NCBI GenBank assembly: GCA_027347545.1
Contig: DAIEQT010000475.1
Coordinates: forward strand, 1-5,910
Source of the DNA: Ignavibacteria bacterium
GTDB lineage: Bacteria > Bacteroidota > Ignavibacteria > Ignavibacteriales > Melioribacteraceae
Direction of reading: 5' to 3'
DNA length: 5,910 nucleotides
Shown here: positions 1 to 5,839 of the stretch, piece after piece
How positions within the stretch are numbered: position 1 is the first letter of the stretch
Layout: every line of letters begins with the position of its first letter
The notes under the pieces: generated by a model
The model's database searches: none
Told to the model about the DNA's origin: nothing
The model's input: the letters and a program-made list of their open reading frames with translations, nothing else
Program-made: the position numbers and the translations under genes

Positions 1-42
1 GATCTGATTAAGCAACGCTAAAAACTGCGAAAATTGACTGAA

Positions 43-810
43 TTACCAACTTCCGCTGGAACCGCCACCGCCAAATGAACCACCACCGCCGGAAAAACCT
101 CCAAAACCGCCGCCACCACTTCCTCCCCAGCTGCTTCCGCCGCCAAATCCACCTCTGCCTCTGCTGCCGCCCATAGAACTTAGAATTAGCAATGGTAGAA
201 GTCCACCTCCGCCCCCTCTTCCACCTTTACCGCTTAAAGCAGCAATAATGATGAAGATTATTACGATAAAGATGAATGGAATGCCGGTTCCTTTACCTTT
301 GCTTTTTGGCTCGCCTTTGTACTCACCCTTTGTTGCAAGTATAATTGCTTCCAAACCGGCATTTACTCCGGCGTAGTAATCGCCGCTCTTAAAATATGGG
401 CGGACTTCGTTTCTTAGTATTGAGCTGGCTAAGGCATCCGGCAAAGCGCCTTCCAAACCGTAACCAACTTCAATTCTCATCTTCCGGTCTTCTTTTGCGA
501 CAAAGAATAATATGCCATTGTTATTCTTCTTCGAACCAATTTGGTTTTTGGCAGCAGTTTCGTAACAAAAACTTTCAAGCGGATATCCATCAAGTGTATT
601 TATCATCAAGAAAACAACTTGGTTGGAAGTTGAATCATCAAATGATTTGAGTTTAGATTCAAGAGTGTAGAGTTCCGAACTATTTAGCGAACTTGTTTGA
701 TCATTCGCGTAATTTTTCAAAACCGGAATAGAAATTTGTGAATATGCAGAACTAACAAAGACTGCTATAAGTAGTAAGATGATTCTCAATTTCAGTTCTG
801 CACTCTTCAC
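43..810 (-). CDS. TPM domain-containing exported/membrane protein (YgcG family)
   Basis: The 255-residue protein has a signal peptide (residues 1-25, hydrophobic RIILLLIAVFVSSAYSQ), a TPM domain (about 28-162), a transmembrane helix (177-192) and a low-complexity tail of Gly and Ser (195-255) ending GSW. TPM landmarks are IPVLKNYANDQT, NQVVFLMINTLDG, NNNGILFFVAKEDRKMRIEV (the NG-LLF-A--DRK-RIEVGYGLEG core), LPDALASSILR and YFKSGDYYAGVNAG. The domain faces the periplasm; plant relatives (TLP18.3) were reported to have acid phosphatase activity, but most bacterial members lack an assigned function. It follows lemA by 18 nt. The apparent GTG start lies inside a 7-bp repeat array, and a TTG seven codons later (789) would give MRIILLL and an equally good signal peptide, so the true start is uncertain. 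Confidence 0.92.
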   Translation of the reverse strand: MKSAELKLRIILLLIAVFVSSAYSQISIPVLKNYANDQTSSLNSSELYTLESKLKSFDDSTSNQVVFLMINTLDGYPLESFCYETAAKNQIGSKKNNNGILFFVAKEDRKMRIEVGYGLEGALPDALASSILRNEVRPYFKSGDYYAGVNAGLEAIILATKGEYKGEPKSKGKGTGIPFIFIVIIFIIIAALSGKGGRGGGGGLLPLLILSSMGGSRGRGGFGGGSSWGGSGGGGFGGFSGGGGSFGGGGSSGSW

Positions 811-824
811 TCTACACTCTGCGT
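797..824 (-). repeat. Degenerate 7-bp repeat array between lemA and the TPM gene
   Basis: Read on the minus strand this is four heptads: ACGCAGA, GTGTAGA, GTGAAGA, GTGCAGA. They fill most of the 18-nt lemA/TPM gap and run into the first codons of the TPM gene, whose GTG start (810-808) begins the third unit. It resembles the arrays around the four-helix-bundle gene (GT, two variable positions, then a purine-rich end) but has no such gene nearby. Confidence 0.65.
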
Positions 825-828
825 TTAT

Positions 829-1434
829 TTAGAATTGTACTTTAGGAGCCTGGTCTGCACCTTCGGCTGCTTTGAAGTAAGCTTTTTCTTTGAATCCGCC
901 AAAGTTTGCAATTATTACACCAGGAAATTTTTTGATTGCGGTGTTATAATCTTGCACAACTTGATTAAACTTTTGGCGTTCAACAGTAATTCTGTTTTCT
1001 GTGCCTTCCAACTGAGCTTGAAGCTGTAAGAAGTTTTCGTTTGCTTTCAGTTGCGGGTAATTTTCAGAAACAACCATCAAACGCTGCAATGCGCCGCTCA
1101 ATCCATCTTGTGCTTTCTGAAAACGTGCAAATGCTTCTGGATCGTCCAATTGAGCAGCATCAATTTTCACTTGACCAACTTTAGCACGGGCTTCTGTAAC
1201 TGCTGTGTAAGTTTCCTTTTCAAAGTTGGCAACACCTTTAACGGTTGCAACTAAGTTTGGAATAAGGTCCGTTCTTCTTTGATAAACGTTTTCAACTTGA
1301 CTCCATGAGCCTTTTACGCCCTCGTTAAGACTAACAAAACCATTGTACTTACTTGTTACCCATGAAATTGTTAAGATTACAAATACTACAACAACAGCAA
1401 GTATTCCTAATCCAATCTTTAACCCTTTACTCAT
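829..1434 (-). CDS. lemA: LemA family membrane protein
   Basis: The 201-residue protein has a single N-terminal membrane anchor (residues 5-25, ending ISWV) and then a long helical domain outside the membrane. Family landmarks are YNGFVSLNEGVKGSWSQVEN (30-49), YQRRTDLIPNLVATVKG (51-67), NYPQLKANENFLQLQAQLEG (125-144) and RQKFNQVVQDYNTAIKKFPG (153-172). LemA proteins are widespread and their biochemical role is still unclear; the Listeria protein is known as a source of presented peptide antigens, and the fold is a helical bundle. A very strong ribosome binding site precedes the ATG. The next gene encodes a TPM-domain protein, a pairing seen in many bacteria, so the two probably act together in the envelope. 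Length and sequence are ordinary for the family, with no sign of damage. Confidence 0.95.
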   Translation of the reverse strand: MSKGLKIGLGILAVVVVFVILTISWVTSKYNGFVSLNEGVKGSWSQVENVYQRRTDLIPNLVATVKGVANFEKETYTAVTEARAKVGQVKIDAAQLDDPEAFARFQKAQDGLSGALQRLMVVSENYPQLKANENFLQLQAQLEGTENRITVERQKFNQVVQDYNTAIKKFPGVIIANFGGFKEKAYFKAAEGADQAPKVQF

Positions 1435-1438
1435 TGTT

Positions 1439-1445
1439 CCTCCTT
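1439..1445 (-). promoter_or_regulatory. Strong Shine-Dalgarno site of lemA
   Basis: The minus strand reads AAGGAGG, then AACA, then ATG at 1434. This is a full anti-16S match and fixes the lemA start. It shows that the host uses conventional Shine-Dalgarno initiation, which makes its absence before the PFL-like gene and the four-helix-bundle gene noteworthy. Confidence 0.85.
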
Positions 1446-1476
1446 AAAGAAAAAAATTTATCTACGGTTTACCTTA

Positions 1477-2838
1477 CTAATTTGTTAAACTTCTCATTGG
1501 TGCCGGAATTCTTCCGCCGCGACCTACAAAACCTTTGGAGCTAATTGTTCTTACCTCCATAATTGGCGCCAGACCGAGCAAGCCGCCGTAATCAACCATA
1601 TCGCCAACTTTTTTTCCGAATGCCGGAATAATTCTAACTGCTGTTGTTTTATCGTTGATAATTCCAATTGCAGCTTCATCTGCAATTATTCCGGCAATAG
1701 TTGAAGCCGCTGTATCACCGGGAATTGCAATCATATCAAGACCAACAGAACAAACGGCTGTCATTGCTTCCAATTTTTCAAGCGAAAGATTACCAGCTTG
1801 TACAGCGCGAATCATTCCCATGTCTTCACTAACCGGAATAAAAGCGCCGCTCATTCCACCTACTGATGAGCTTGCCATTAAGCCGGCTTTCTTGACCGAA
1901 TCATTCAACATTGCGAGAGCGGCAGTTGTTCCGGGCGCGCCAACATCTTCAACACCCATCGCTTTAAGAATATCTGCAATACTATCCCCTTCTGCCGGAG
2001 TTGGAGCGAGTGAAATATCTACAATTCCAAATGGAACACCATTTTTCTCGGCAACTTTTCTTCCAATAAGTTCGCCAGCCCGGGTAATTTTAAAAATTGT
2101 TTTTTTGATTACTTCCGCAAGCTGCTGCAAATCTACATTACCCGCTTCTTTAATTGCTTCGAGAACAACACCAGGTCCGCTAATGCCGACATTCAGAACT
2201 ATTTCCGGTTCTGTAACTCCGTGAAAAGCGCCAGCAACAAATGGATTATCTTCTACTGCATTTGCAAATACAACAAGTTTCGCGCAGCCAATCGAATCTT
2301 TGTCTTTAGTAAGCTCAGCCGTCAGTTTTATTGATTCAGCCATCATGTTAACAGCGTCGATATTGATTCCGGCTTTAGTAGAACCAATATTAACGCTTGA
2401 GCAAACACGTTTGGTTTGTGAGAGCGCATAAGGAATAGCTTTGATCAGTTCTCGTTCCCCGTTGGTCATTCCTTTTTGAACAAGTGCGGAAAAACCAGCT
2501 ATGTAATCAATTCCAATTTCTTCGGCAGCTTTATCTAAAGTTTTTGCAATCTCAATAAAGTCTTCCATCTTGAATGAATCAAATGGAATTGAAATTGGAG
2601 TTACAGAGACGCGTTTGTTTGCAATTGATATTCCATATTGCGCCTCAACTTCCTTTGCATTTTTTACATGCTCTCTGCCGTAGCGAACAATTTTATCATA
2701 AATTTTTTGCTTTGTAACTTCGATGCTTCTATCGTGGCAATCGCGTAAGCTAATTCCAAGTGTAACTGTACGGATATCGAAATGCTCAATTTCCGTCATG
2801 CGTATTGTTTCTAATATTTCGGTGAATTCGTAGTTCAT
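1477..2838 (-). CDS. PFL-like family protein (UPF0210 / DUF711)
   Basis: The 453-residue protein is full length for the family (about 445-455) and starts as usual, with an N-terminal helix then [15 protein letters not shown]. Conserved landmarks include [10 protein letters not shown] (74-83), [13 protein letters not shown] (111-123), [15 protein letters not shown] (145-159), [17 protein letters not shown] (191-207), [11 protein letters not shown] (215-225), [11 protein letters not shown] (276-286), [13 protein letters not shown] (327-339), [14 protein letters not shown] (363-376) and the end GRGGRIPAP. The family resembles pyruvate formate-lyase in fold, but I see no C-terminal glycyl-radical motif, so radical chemistry should not be assumed; the real activity is unknown. 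It usually sits beside a UPF0237 ACT protein, which suggests an enzyme with an ACT regulator. The ORF ends in a double stop (TAG-TAA). The leader before the ATG is pyrimidine-rich, with no ribosome binding site. Confidence 0.95.
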   Translation of the reverse strand: MNYEFTEILETIRMTEIEHFDIRTVTLGISLRDCHDRSIEVTKQKIYDKIVRYGREHVKNAKEVEAQYGISIANKRVSVTPISIPFDSFKMEDFIEIAKTLDKAAEEIGIDYIAGFSALVQKGMTNGERELIKAIPYALSQTKRVCSSVNIGSTKAGINIDAVNMMAESIKLTAELTKDKDSIGCAKLVVFANAVEDNPFVAGAFHGVTEPEIVLNVGISGPGVVLEAIKEAGNVDLQQLAEVIKKTIFKITRAGELIGRKVAEKNGVPFGIVDISLAPTPAEGDSIADILKAMGVEDVGAPGTTAALAMLNDSVKKAGLMASSSVGGMSGAFIPVSEDMGMIRAVQAGNLSLEKLEAMTAVCSVGLDMIAIPGDTAASTIAGIIADEAAIGIINDKTTAVRIIPAFGKKVGDMVDYGGLLGLAPIMEVRTISSKGFVGRGGRIPAPMRSLTN

Positions 2839-2848
2839 GTTTTTGTGA

Positions 2849-2876
2849 GTAGAAAGTAGTTAGTTGAAAGTTGAGT
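2849..2876 (+). repeat. Degenerate 7-bp repeat array, 3' flank of the four-helix-bundle cassette (inverted)
   Basis: Read on the plus strand this is four heptads: GTAGAAA, GTAGTTA, GTTGAAA, GTTGAGT. They run in the opposite orientation to the array at 3240-3274. TTGAAAGTTGA (2864-2874) is the perfect inverse of 3263-3273, and in an alternative register 2863-2875 matches the inverse of 3255-3267 at 12 of 13 positions. The array overlaps the last base of the four-helix-bundle stop codon. Confidence 0.7.
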
Positions 2877-3238
2877 TAATTATTATTTCCTAACGAACTT
2901 ATATAAGCATTTAATCTTGGGCTAAGTTCATCTATTATTAATTTTATTTCTTCGATCTGCTTCTTATTCAATAGATTTCTTTTTACTGCTCTCCTTAACC
3001 AGTGGCGGCTTTCATATAACGAGCCTCTAGCTATTCTGGCAAATCTACGGTTTTCGTTTTGAGTTCCTCTTCCATTTCCTTCAGCTATATTTGCGCCAAC
3101 ACTATCAACTGCCCTTAATAGCTGTGTTCCGATAGTATCTTTATCAAGTCTATTCCAACAAACAACAATATCCCAAATTTGGTCTGACAATTTTTCAGAT
3201 AATTTATAAATATCAAGATTTTCAAATAGCGCTTTCAT
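2876..3238 (-). CDS. Four-helix-bundle protein (S23 / 23S rRNA intervening-sequence type)
   Basis: This is a 120-residue, all-helical basic protein. The family signature lies at residues 38-80: TQLLRAVDSVGANIAEGNGR, followed by a charged helix and a GSLYESRHWLRRA segment. The IAEG-x-GR core and the following GSL-x-E helix are diagnostic. The N-terminal part (FENLDIYKLSEKLSDQIWDI) fits helix 1. Relatives are encoded inside 23S rRNA intervening sequences of Leptospira and other bacteria, and related bundles occur as Avd accessory proteins of diversity-generating retroelements. They form oligomers and are thought to bind nucleic acid, but their role is unresolved. No reverse transcriptase or variable repeat is present here. 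The gene interrupts the ACT/PFL-like pair and is bounded on each side by degenerate 7-bp repeats in opposite orientation, which suggests a small transposed cassette. No Shine-Dalgarno site lies at a normal distance from the ATG. Confidence 0.9.
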   Translation of the reverse strand: MKALFENLDIYKLSEKLSDQIWDIVVCWNRLDKDTIGTQLLRAVDSVGANIAEGNGRGTQNENRRFARIARGSLYESRHWLRRAVKRNLLNKKQIEEIKLIIDELSPRLNAYISSLGNNN

Positions 3239-3239
3239 T

Positions 3240-3274
3240 TCACAACTATCTGCTCTCCACTTTCAACTTTCAAA
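3240..3274 (-). repeat. Degenerate 7-bp repeat array, 5' flank of the four-helix-bundle cassette
   Basis: Read on the minus strand this is five heptads: TTTGAAA, GTTGAAA, GTGGAGA, GCAGATA, GTTGTGA. It contains the TGA stop of the ACT gene (3272-3270) and ends one base before the ATG of the four-helix-bundle gene. The whole ACT/four-helix-bundle spacer is therefore made of the repeat. Confidence 0.7.
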
Positions 3275-3698
3275 TTCTATGCATATAACGAAAAACGTCT
3301 TCGTGCTGTAAATAAATTTTAATGTTGAGCGGTTCGGCAGTCTTGTACATCTCTTCTTGAATTTCTTTCAAATCTTTTTGTGAAGATGTAATATCAATAA
3401 TCATAATCATGGTAAAAAAATCGCCCATGATTTTTTGGCTAAGGTCTTGAATATCACAATTAGCTTTTCCTAACGCTGTTGTAATTGCGGCAACAATTCC
3501 CGGTTTGTTTAGACCAAAGGAAGTTAAGATTACTCGCCCAGAAACAGCATCTTTCTTTGATGCTTCGAATGGGTTTGTAGAACTTGTTTCAACTTTTTTG
3601 CGGACTGCCTCTTTAACTACATCCGGTGTAGCGATTGGACCTAACTCACTTATTGTTTCAAAAGTAATTCTTCTGATATCGCTCTCTGTAAAATTCAC
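3270..3698 (-). CDS. ACT domain-containing protein (UPF0237-type) with N-terminal extension
   Basis: The 142-residue protein starts at GTG, which overlaps the previous stop (GTGA) and has an AGAGGA ribosome binding site 8 nt upstream. Residues about 54-142 form an ACT domain: GRVILTSFGLNKPGIVAAIT, then DIQDLSQKIMGDFFTMIMII, ending QHEDVFRYMHRI. That last stretch closely matches UPF0237 proteins, which end in QHED-x-F-xx-MHRI. ACT domains usually bind small ligands such as amino acids and regulate partner enzymes; the ligand here is unknown. UPF0237 members are typically about 90 residues, so residues 1-50 are an extra, apparently helical, charged segment. In many bacteria this gene directly precedes a PFL-like UPF0210 gene, but here a four-helix-bundle gene stands between them. 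Because the C-terminus is intact, the intervening DNA begins exactly at the TGA stop. Confidence 0.87.
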   Translation of the reverse strand: MNFTESDIRRITFETISELGPIATPDVVKEAVRKKVETSSTNPFEASKKDAVSGRVILTSFGLNKPGIVAAITTALGKANCDIQDLSQKIMGDFFTMIMIIDITSSQKDLKEIQEEMYKTAEPLNIKIYLQHEDVFRYMHRI

Positions 3699-4534
3699 GG
3701 TTTTAATCCTCTGTATTCATTCTGTAAAAATTTTAAAGCCTTGTTCGAAACTTCAAGATTTTTCTCTAAAGCAAAGGTTTTGGCATTTTCAATATTACCA
3801 CGGTAAAAACGAAGCCAAACCAGTTCGCCAATTACTATTCCATCAAAAGCTCTATTCGCTACAAAAGCATTTACGGTAAAGTAACCGGCAGCTAAATTCC
3901 ACGCAAAAGACATTAATCCGGATAAAATTTTGCCGGAGTATATCTGTCCAGCGCCGGGCAAAATATAAGAAATAACAGTTGCAAAAGTAACGGAAACTTT
4001 GGCATCAATAACTTGATTACAAAGTAATTTAAGCTCTTTATTAGCGGGAGTCTCAGCAAAAATTTTCGAGGCACTTTCCCAATCATCGGCGAACATAAAT
4101 GCCCAGCCGCGCCAGTAATTTATTTCATCACGCTTTGAATAGAATCGTTCATCTCTCTCGATTTCACTACAAAGCTGCAATGCGCGTTCCGTAGTCTTTC
4201 TTAAAATATTGCAGCGAATAATTTCTAACTTTGCTTCAATTAAAATCGAATCGTTAAGCGAGTTTTTCTCTACCAAAGCAAAATATTTAATTGCCTCATA
4301 AAAATGAGCTCCCGCTTTGTAGCATTCTGCAATCCTGAAATTAACTCGTGTTATAAGCTTGTTCTGTTCATCAAAAAATAAAACGCGCTTGTACTCGGTA
4401 ATGGCATCAAAATATTGGTTCGAAGCGAACAGCTTATCTGCCCAAGCTAATTGTGTCTCAACGGTACTCTGTGCATAGTTAGATTGGAGGCAGAATATTC
4501 CAAGCAGAACAAAATATTTTCTAATGCGGAACAT
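3695..4534 (-). CDS. Exported TPR-like protein with C-terminal PGAG membrane hairpin (paralogue 2)
   Basis: This is a 279-residue protein of unknown function. I chose ATG at 4534, one base after the previous gene's TAG. A TTG four codons upstream (4546) would overlap that gene and adds only MIFR. The signal peptide (residues 1-21) has Arg/Lys at positions 3, 5 and 6 and ends NYAQ. Residues about 28-165 are TPR-like helices: LFASNQYFDAITEYKRVLFF, then AECYKAGAHFYEAIKYFALV, then WRGWAFMFADDWESASKIFA. The C-terminal region carries PGAGQIYSG (193-201), SGLMSFAWNLAAGYFTVNAF and a second hydrophobic stretch. Aligned with the preceding gene, the PGAGxxYxG, GL-xx-F, VNxF and Y-x-G-x-I positions coincide, so the two are probably ancient tandem duplicates. 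Its TGA overlaps the GTG start of the ACT gene by 3 nt. Confidence 0.78.
   Translation of the reverse strand: MFRIRKYFVLLGIFCLQSNYAQSTVETQLAWADKLFASNQYFDAITEYKRVLFFDEQNKLITRVNFRIAECYKAGAHFYEAIKYFALVEKNSLNDSILIEAKLEIIRCNILRKTTERALQLCSEIERDERFYSKRDEINYWRGWAFMFADDWESASKIFAETPANKELKLLCNQVIDAKVSVTFATVISYILPGAGQIYSGKILSGLMSFAWNLAAGYFTVNAFVANRAFDGIVIGELVWLRFYRGNIENAKTFALEKNLEVSNKALKFLQNEYRGLKP
3707..3712 (-). promoter_or_regulatory. Shine-Dalgarno site deciding the GTG start of the ACT gene
   Basis: The minus strand has AGAGGA, then 8 nt (TTAAAACC), then GTG at 3698. The site lies inside the end of the upstream TPR/PGAG gene. Together with the GTGA stop/start overlap, it supports the GTG start and the presence of the N-terminal extension in the mature protein. 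Confidence 0.7.
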
Positions 4535-4535
4535 T

Positions 4536-5408
4536 CTAAAGATCAATTTTAGGTAAGAAGTAATTTCTTTCTTCGAAGAAGAGTTTTATTTCGCTATCGA
4601 GATTAAATTGCAAACGGGCGTTATAAATTTGTGCAGAAGCTGCCGAGCCGTAAATGCTTCCGCCGTAGAAGAAAGCTGTTAATCCCGTAAAAAGCCATCC
4701 GCGGAAGTTATGATCGTGCTGAAAATTATTTACCGCTAGAAATCCGGAAAGTAAAGTTGCACCGAATGCAATTAAACCATCTGTCAGTTCACCGGTATAA
4801 ACTTTGCCCGCGCCGGGAATTGCGACTGAAAGCAATGCTGCTGTAACTGAGTTTTTCTTCGGCGGGTTTTTCATCATCAGGTAATAATAAATCAACTTAG
4901 TCTGAAGAGAATCATCAAATGGTTTGATAAGAACATTCCCGCTTGGCAAATTAGTTTTTGAGAGAAAATAAGTTGCACTATTCAAGCGGTCGAGTGTTAA
5001 AGAATATTTCTGTGGAAAGTTAAATCTGCTATCGTAATTTGTTTGGAATGCGTTAAAATCCTTGCTAAAAAAGAGTGATTGATAGTAAAACAACTTAGCT
5101 TCTTCTTCTAATTTGGAGCCAATAAACAAAATCTTAAAGTTCTGAGCCGCTTCATCGAATCTGCCGATTCTTAAGAAACTATTTGCGAAGCGGAAGCGAG
5201 CTGTATCGTTATCTGCTGACTTCAAAAATTCTTTATACTCACCAATCGCTCGTAAATAGTCTTTCTCGGCATAAAGATGGTTGGCAAATTTTAATCTGTT
5301 ATTTGGTGAGAACAAATCATCTTGCGCACCCGATTGAGAATACAGCTCTGCTGCACTAATCAATAATATCATTAGAACGAGGTTCTTACATGTGGACAGT
5401 TTAATCAA
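4536..5408 (-). CDS. Exported TPR-like protein with C-terminal PGAG membrane hairpin (paralogue 1)
   Basis: This is a 290-residue protein with no recognised specific function. The start is TTG, overlapping the stop of the YidD-like gene by 3 nt; an in-frame TAA immediately upstream rules out a longer form. The next ATG (codon 13, at 5372) would remove the positively charged n-region of the signal peptide (residues 1-25, ending LYSQ). Residues about 35-125 are helical TPR-like repeats (for example AEKDYLRAIGEYKEFL and LRIGRFDEAAQNFKILF). The C-terminal third has PGAGKVYTG (198-206), then hydrophobic segments with LIAFGATLLSGFLAVNNF and WLFTGLTAFFYGGSIYGSA. PGxGxxYxG followed by a hairpin recalls TM2- and DUF5683-like membrane proteins. 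The next gene has the same layout and motif. It probably sits in the envelope with its repeats in the periplasm and may partner the YidD-like protein; that link rests on gene order only. Confidence 0.78.
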   Translation of the reverse strand: MIKLSTCKNLVLMILLISAAELYSQSGAQDDLFSPNNRLKFANHLYAEKDYLRAIGEYKEFLKSADNDTARFRFANSFLRIGRFDEAAQNFKILFIGSKLEEEAKLFYYQSLFFSKDFNAFQTNYDSRFNFPQKYSLTLDRLNSATYFLSKTNLPSGNVLIKPFDDSLQTKLIYYYLMMKNPPKKNSVTAALLSVAIPGAGKVYTGELTDGLIAFGATLLSGFLAVNNFQHDHNFRGWLFTGLTAFFYGGSIYGSAASAQIYNARLQFNLDSEIKLFFEERNYFLPKIDL

Positions 5409-5839
5409 TTATTCACCATTTCGAATTTTATCTTCTGCAAATTTAGTGTGTAATTGCCAGCCGGGTCAAAATACTTTCCAGATTTGTGCAGAGGATAGTG
5501 ATTTACTCCCTTAAAAACATTCATATCGCGGGTAAATCTATCGGCAAACATTAATGTTCCGGAGAGCAGATTTGTTTCTTCCACGGCTTCAACAAAAAAG
5601 TTTGCGCACGAAGGAGAGAAAGGACAGTTATCCCCATCATAATCACTGATTAGAAATGAATAAGCACTTTTCAATGAGTTAAGAAATGTTCCGGCTAGTG
5701 AAGCGTTTTCGTTCTGTGCATATGCAACAGATTTTGTGGGAAGCTCGTACGAAACTTGCTTAGCTTCCCACTTTTGCCAATCTGTTTGAGAGTATGCTGT
5801 AGATACAACAACAAAAAGTATGTAAAGAATTTTTCTCAT
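5405..5839 (-). CDS. Exported YidD-like protein (membrane insertion efficiency factor family, divergent)
   Basis: This 144-residue protein starts with a signal peptide (residues 1-18, Lys/Arg then a hydrophobic run, ending AYSQ). Residues about 50-130 follow the YidD pattern: an amphipathic stretch with SAYSFLIS, the Cys motif CPFSPSC (C72, C78) followed by an aromatic FF and AVEE, a helix with DRFTRD, and a KYFDPAGNY end that matches the family's GGYDPVP. Classical YidD is a small protein of about 70-90 residues on the cytoplasmic face of the inner membrane, usually encoded between rnpA and yidC, and helps YidC insert proteins. This one differs: it has a signal peptide, lies outside the rnpA-yidC locus, and lacks the third conserved Cys (the family's RC-P is replaced around residues 101-107). 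The YidD fold is well supported, but a YidC-helper role is not. Its TGA stop overlaps the next start (TTGA). Confidence 0.8.
   Translation of the reverse strand: MRKILYILFVVVSTAYSQTDWQKWEAKQVSYELPTKSVAYAQNENASLAGTFLNSLKSAYSFLISDYDGDNCPFSPSCANFFVEAVEETNLLSGTLMFADRFTRDMNVFKGVNHYPLHKSGKYFDPAGNYTLNLQKIKFEMVNN

Larger units (their letters stand above)
2849..3274 (-). mobile_element. Putative four-helix-bundle gene cassette with inverted heptad-repeat ends
   Basis: This segment of about 426 bp comprises one array, the four-helix-bundle gene and the inverted second array, with almost no other DNA. It lies exactly between the stop codon of the ACT gene and the leader of the PFL-like gene, two genes that are neighbours in many genomes. 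No transposase and no clear target-site duplication are visible, so mobility, if real, would need to be supplied in trans or arise by recombination between repeats. The mobile-element label is an inference from position and ends, not from a recognised family. Confidence 0.4.

Noticed and set aside
1..42. Short stretch after the TPM stop, checked for a gene start or terminator
   Set aside because: There is no ATG or convincing hairpin in the 42 bases available; the window ends too soon to judge.
1446..1476. Possible terminator between the PFL-like gene and lemA (GGTAAACC followed by a T-run on the minus strand)
   Set aside because: The stem would be only 3 bp with a 2-nt loop, which is not a credible intrinsic hairpin.
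1655..2224. Long open frame on the plus strand (189 codons)
   Set aside because: It lies wholly antisense to the strongly conserved PFL-like gene; its translation is a Ser/Thr/Pro/Ile-rich shadow with no recognisable family and no ribosome binding site.
2876..3238. Avd accessory gene of a diversity-generating retroelement
   Set aside because: The fold family is related, but no reverse transcriptase, template repeat or variable repeat exists in the window, so a retroelement cannot be claimed.
3505..3879. Plus-strand open frame (124 codons) across the TPR-paralogue-2/ACT junction
   Set aside because: It is antisense to two well-supported genes and shows no domain or signal; it is a shadow.
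4569..4580. Perfect 12-bp palindrome TTCTTCGAAGAA, considered as an operator
   Set aside because: It lies inside the coding region of the first TPR/PGAG protein, where it encodes FFEER, far from any gene start. It is likely chance.
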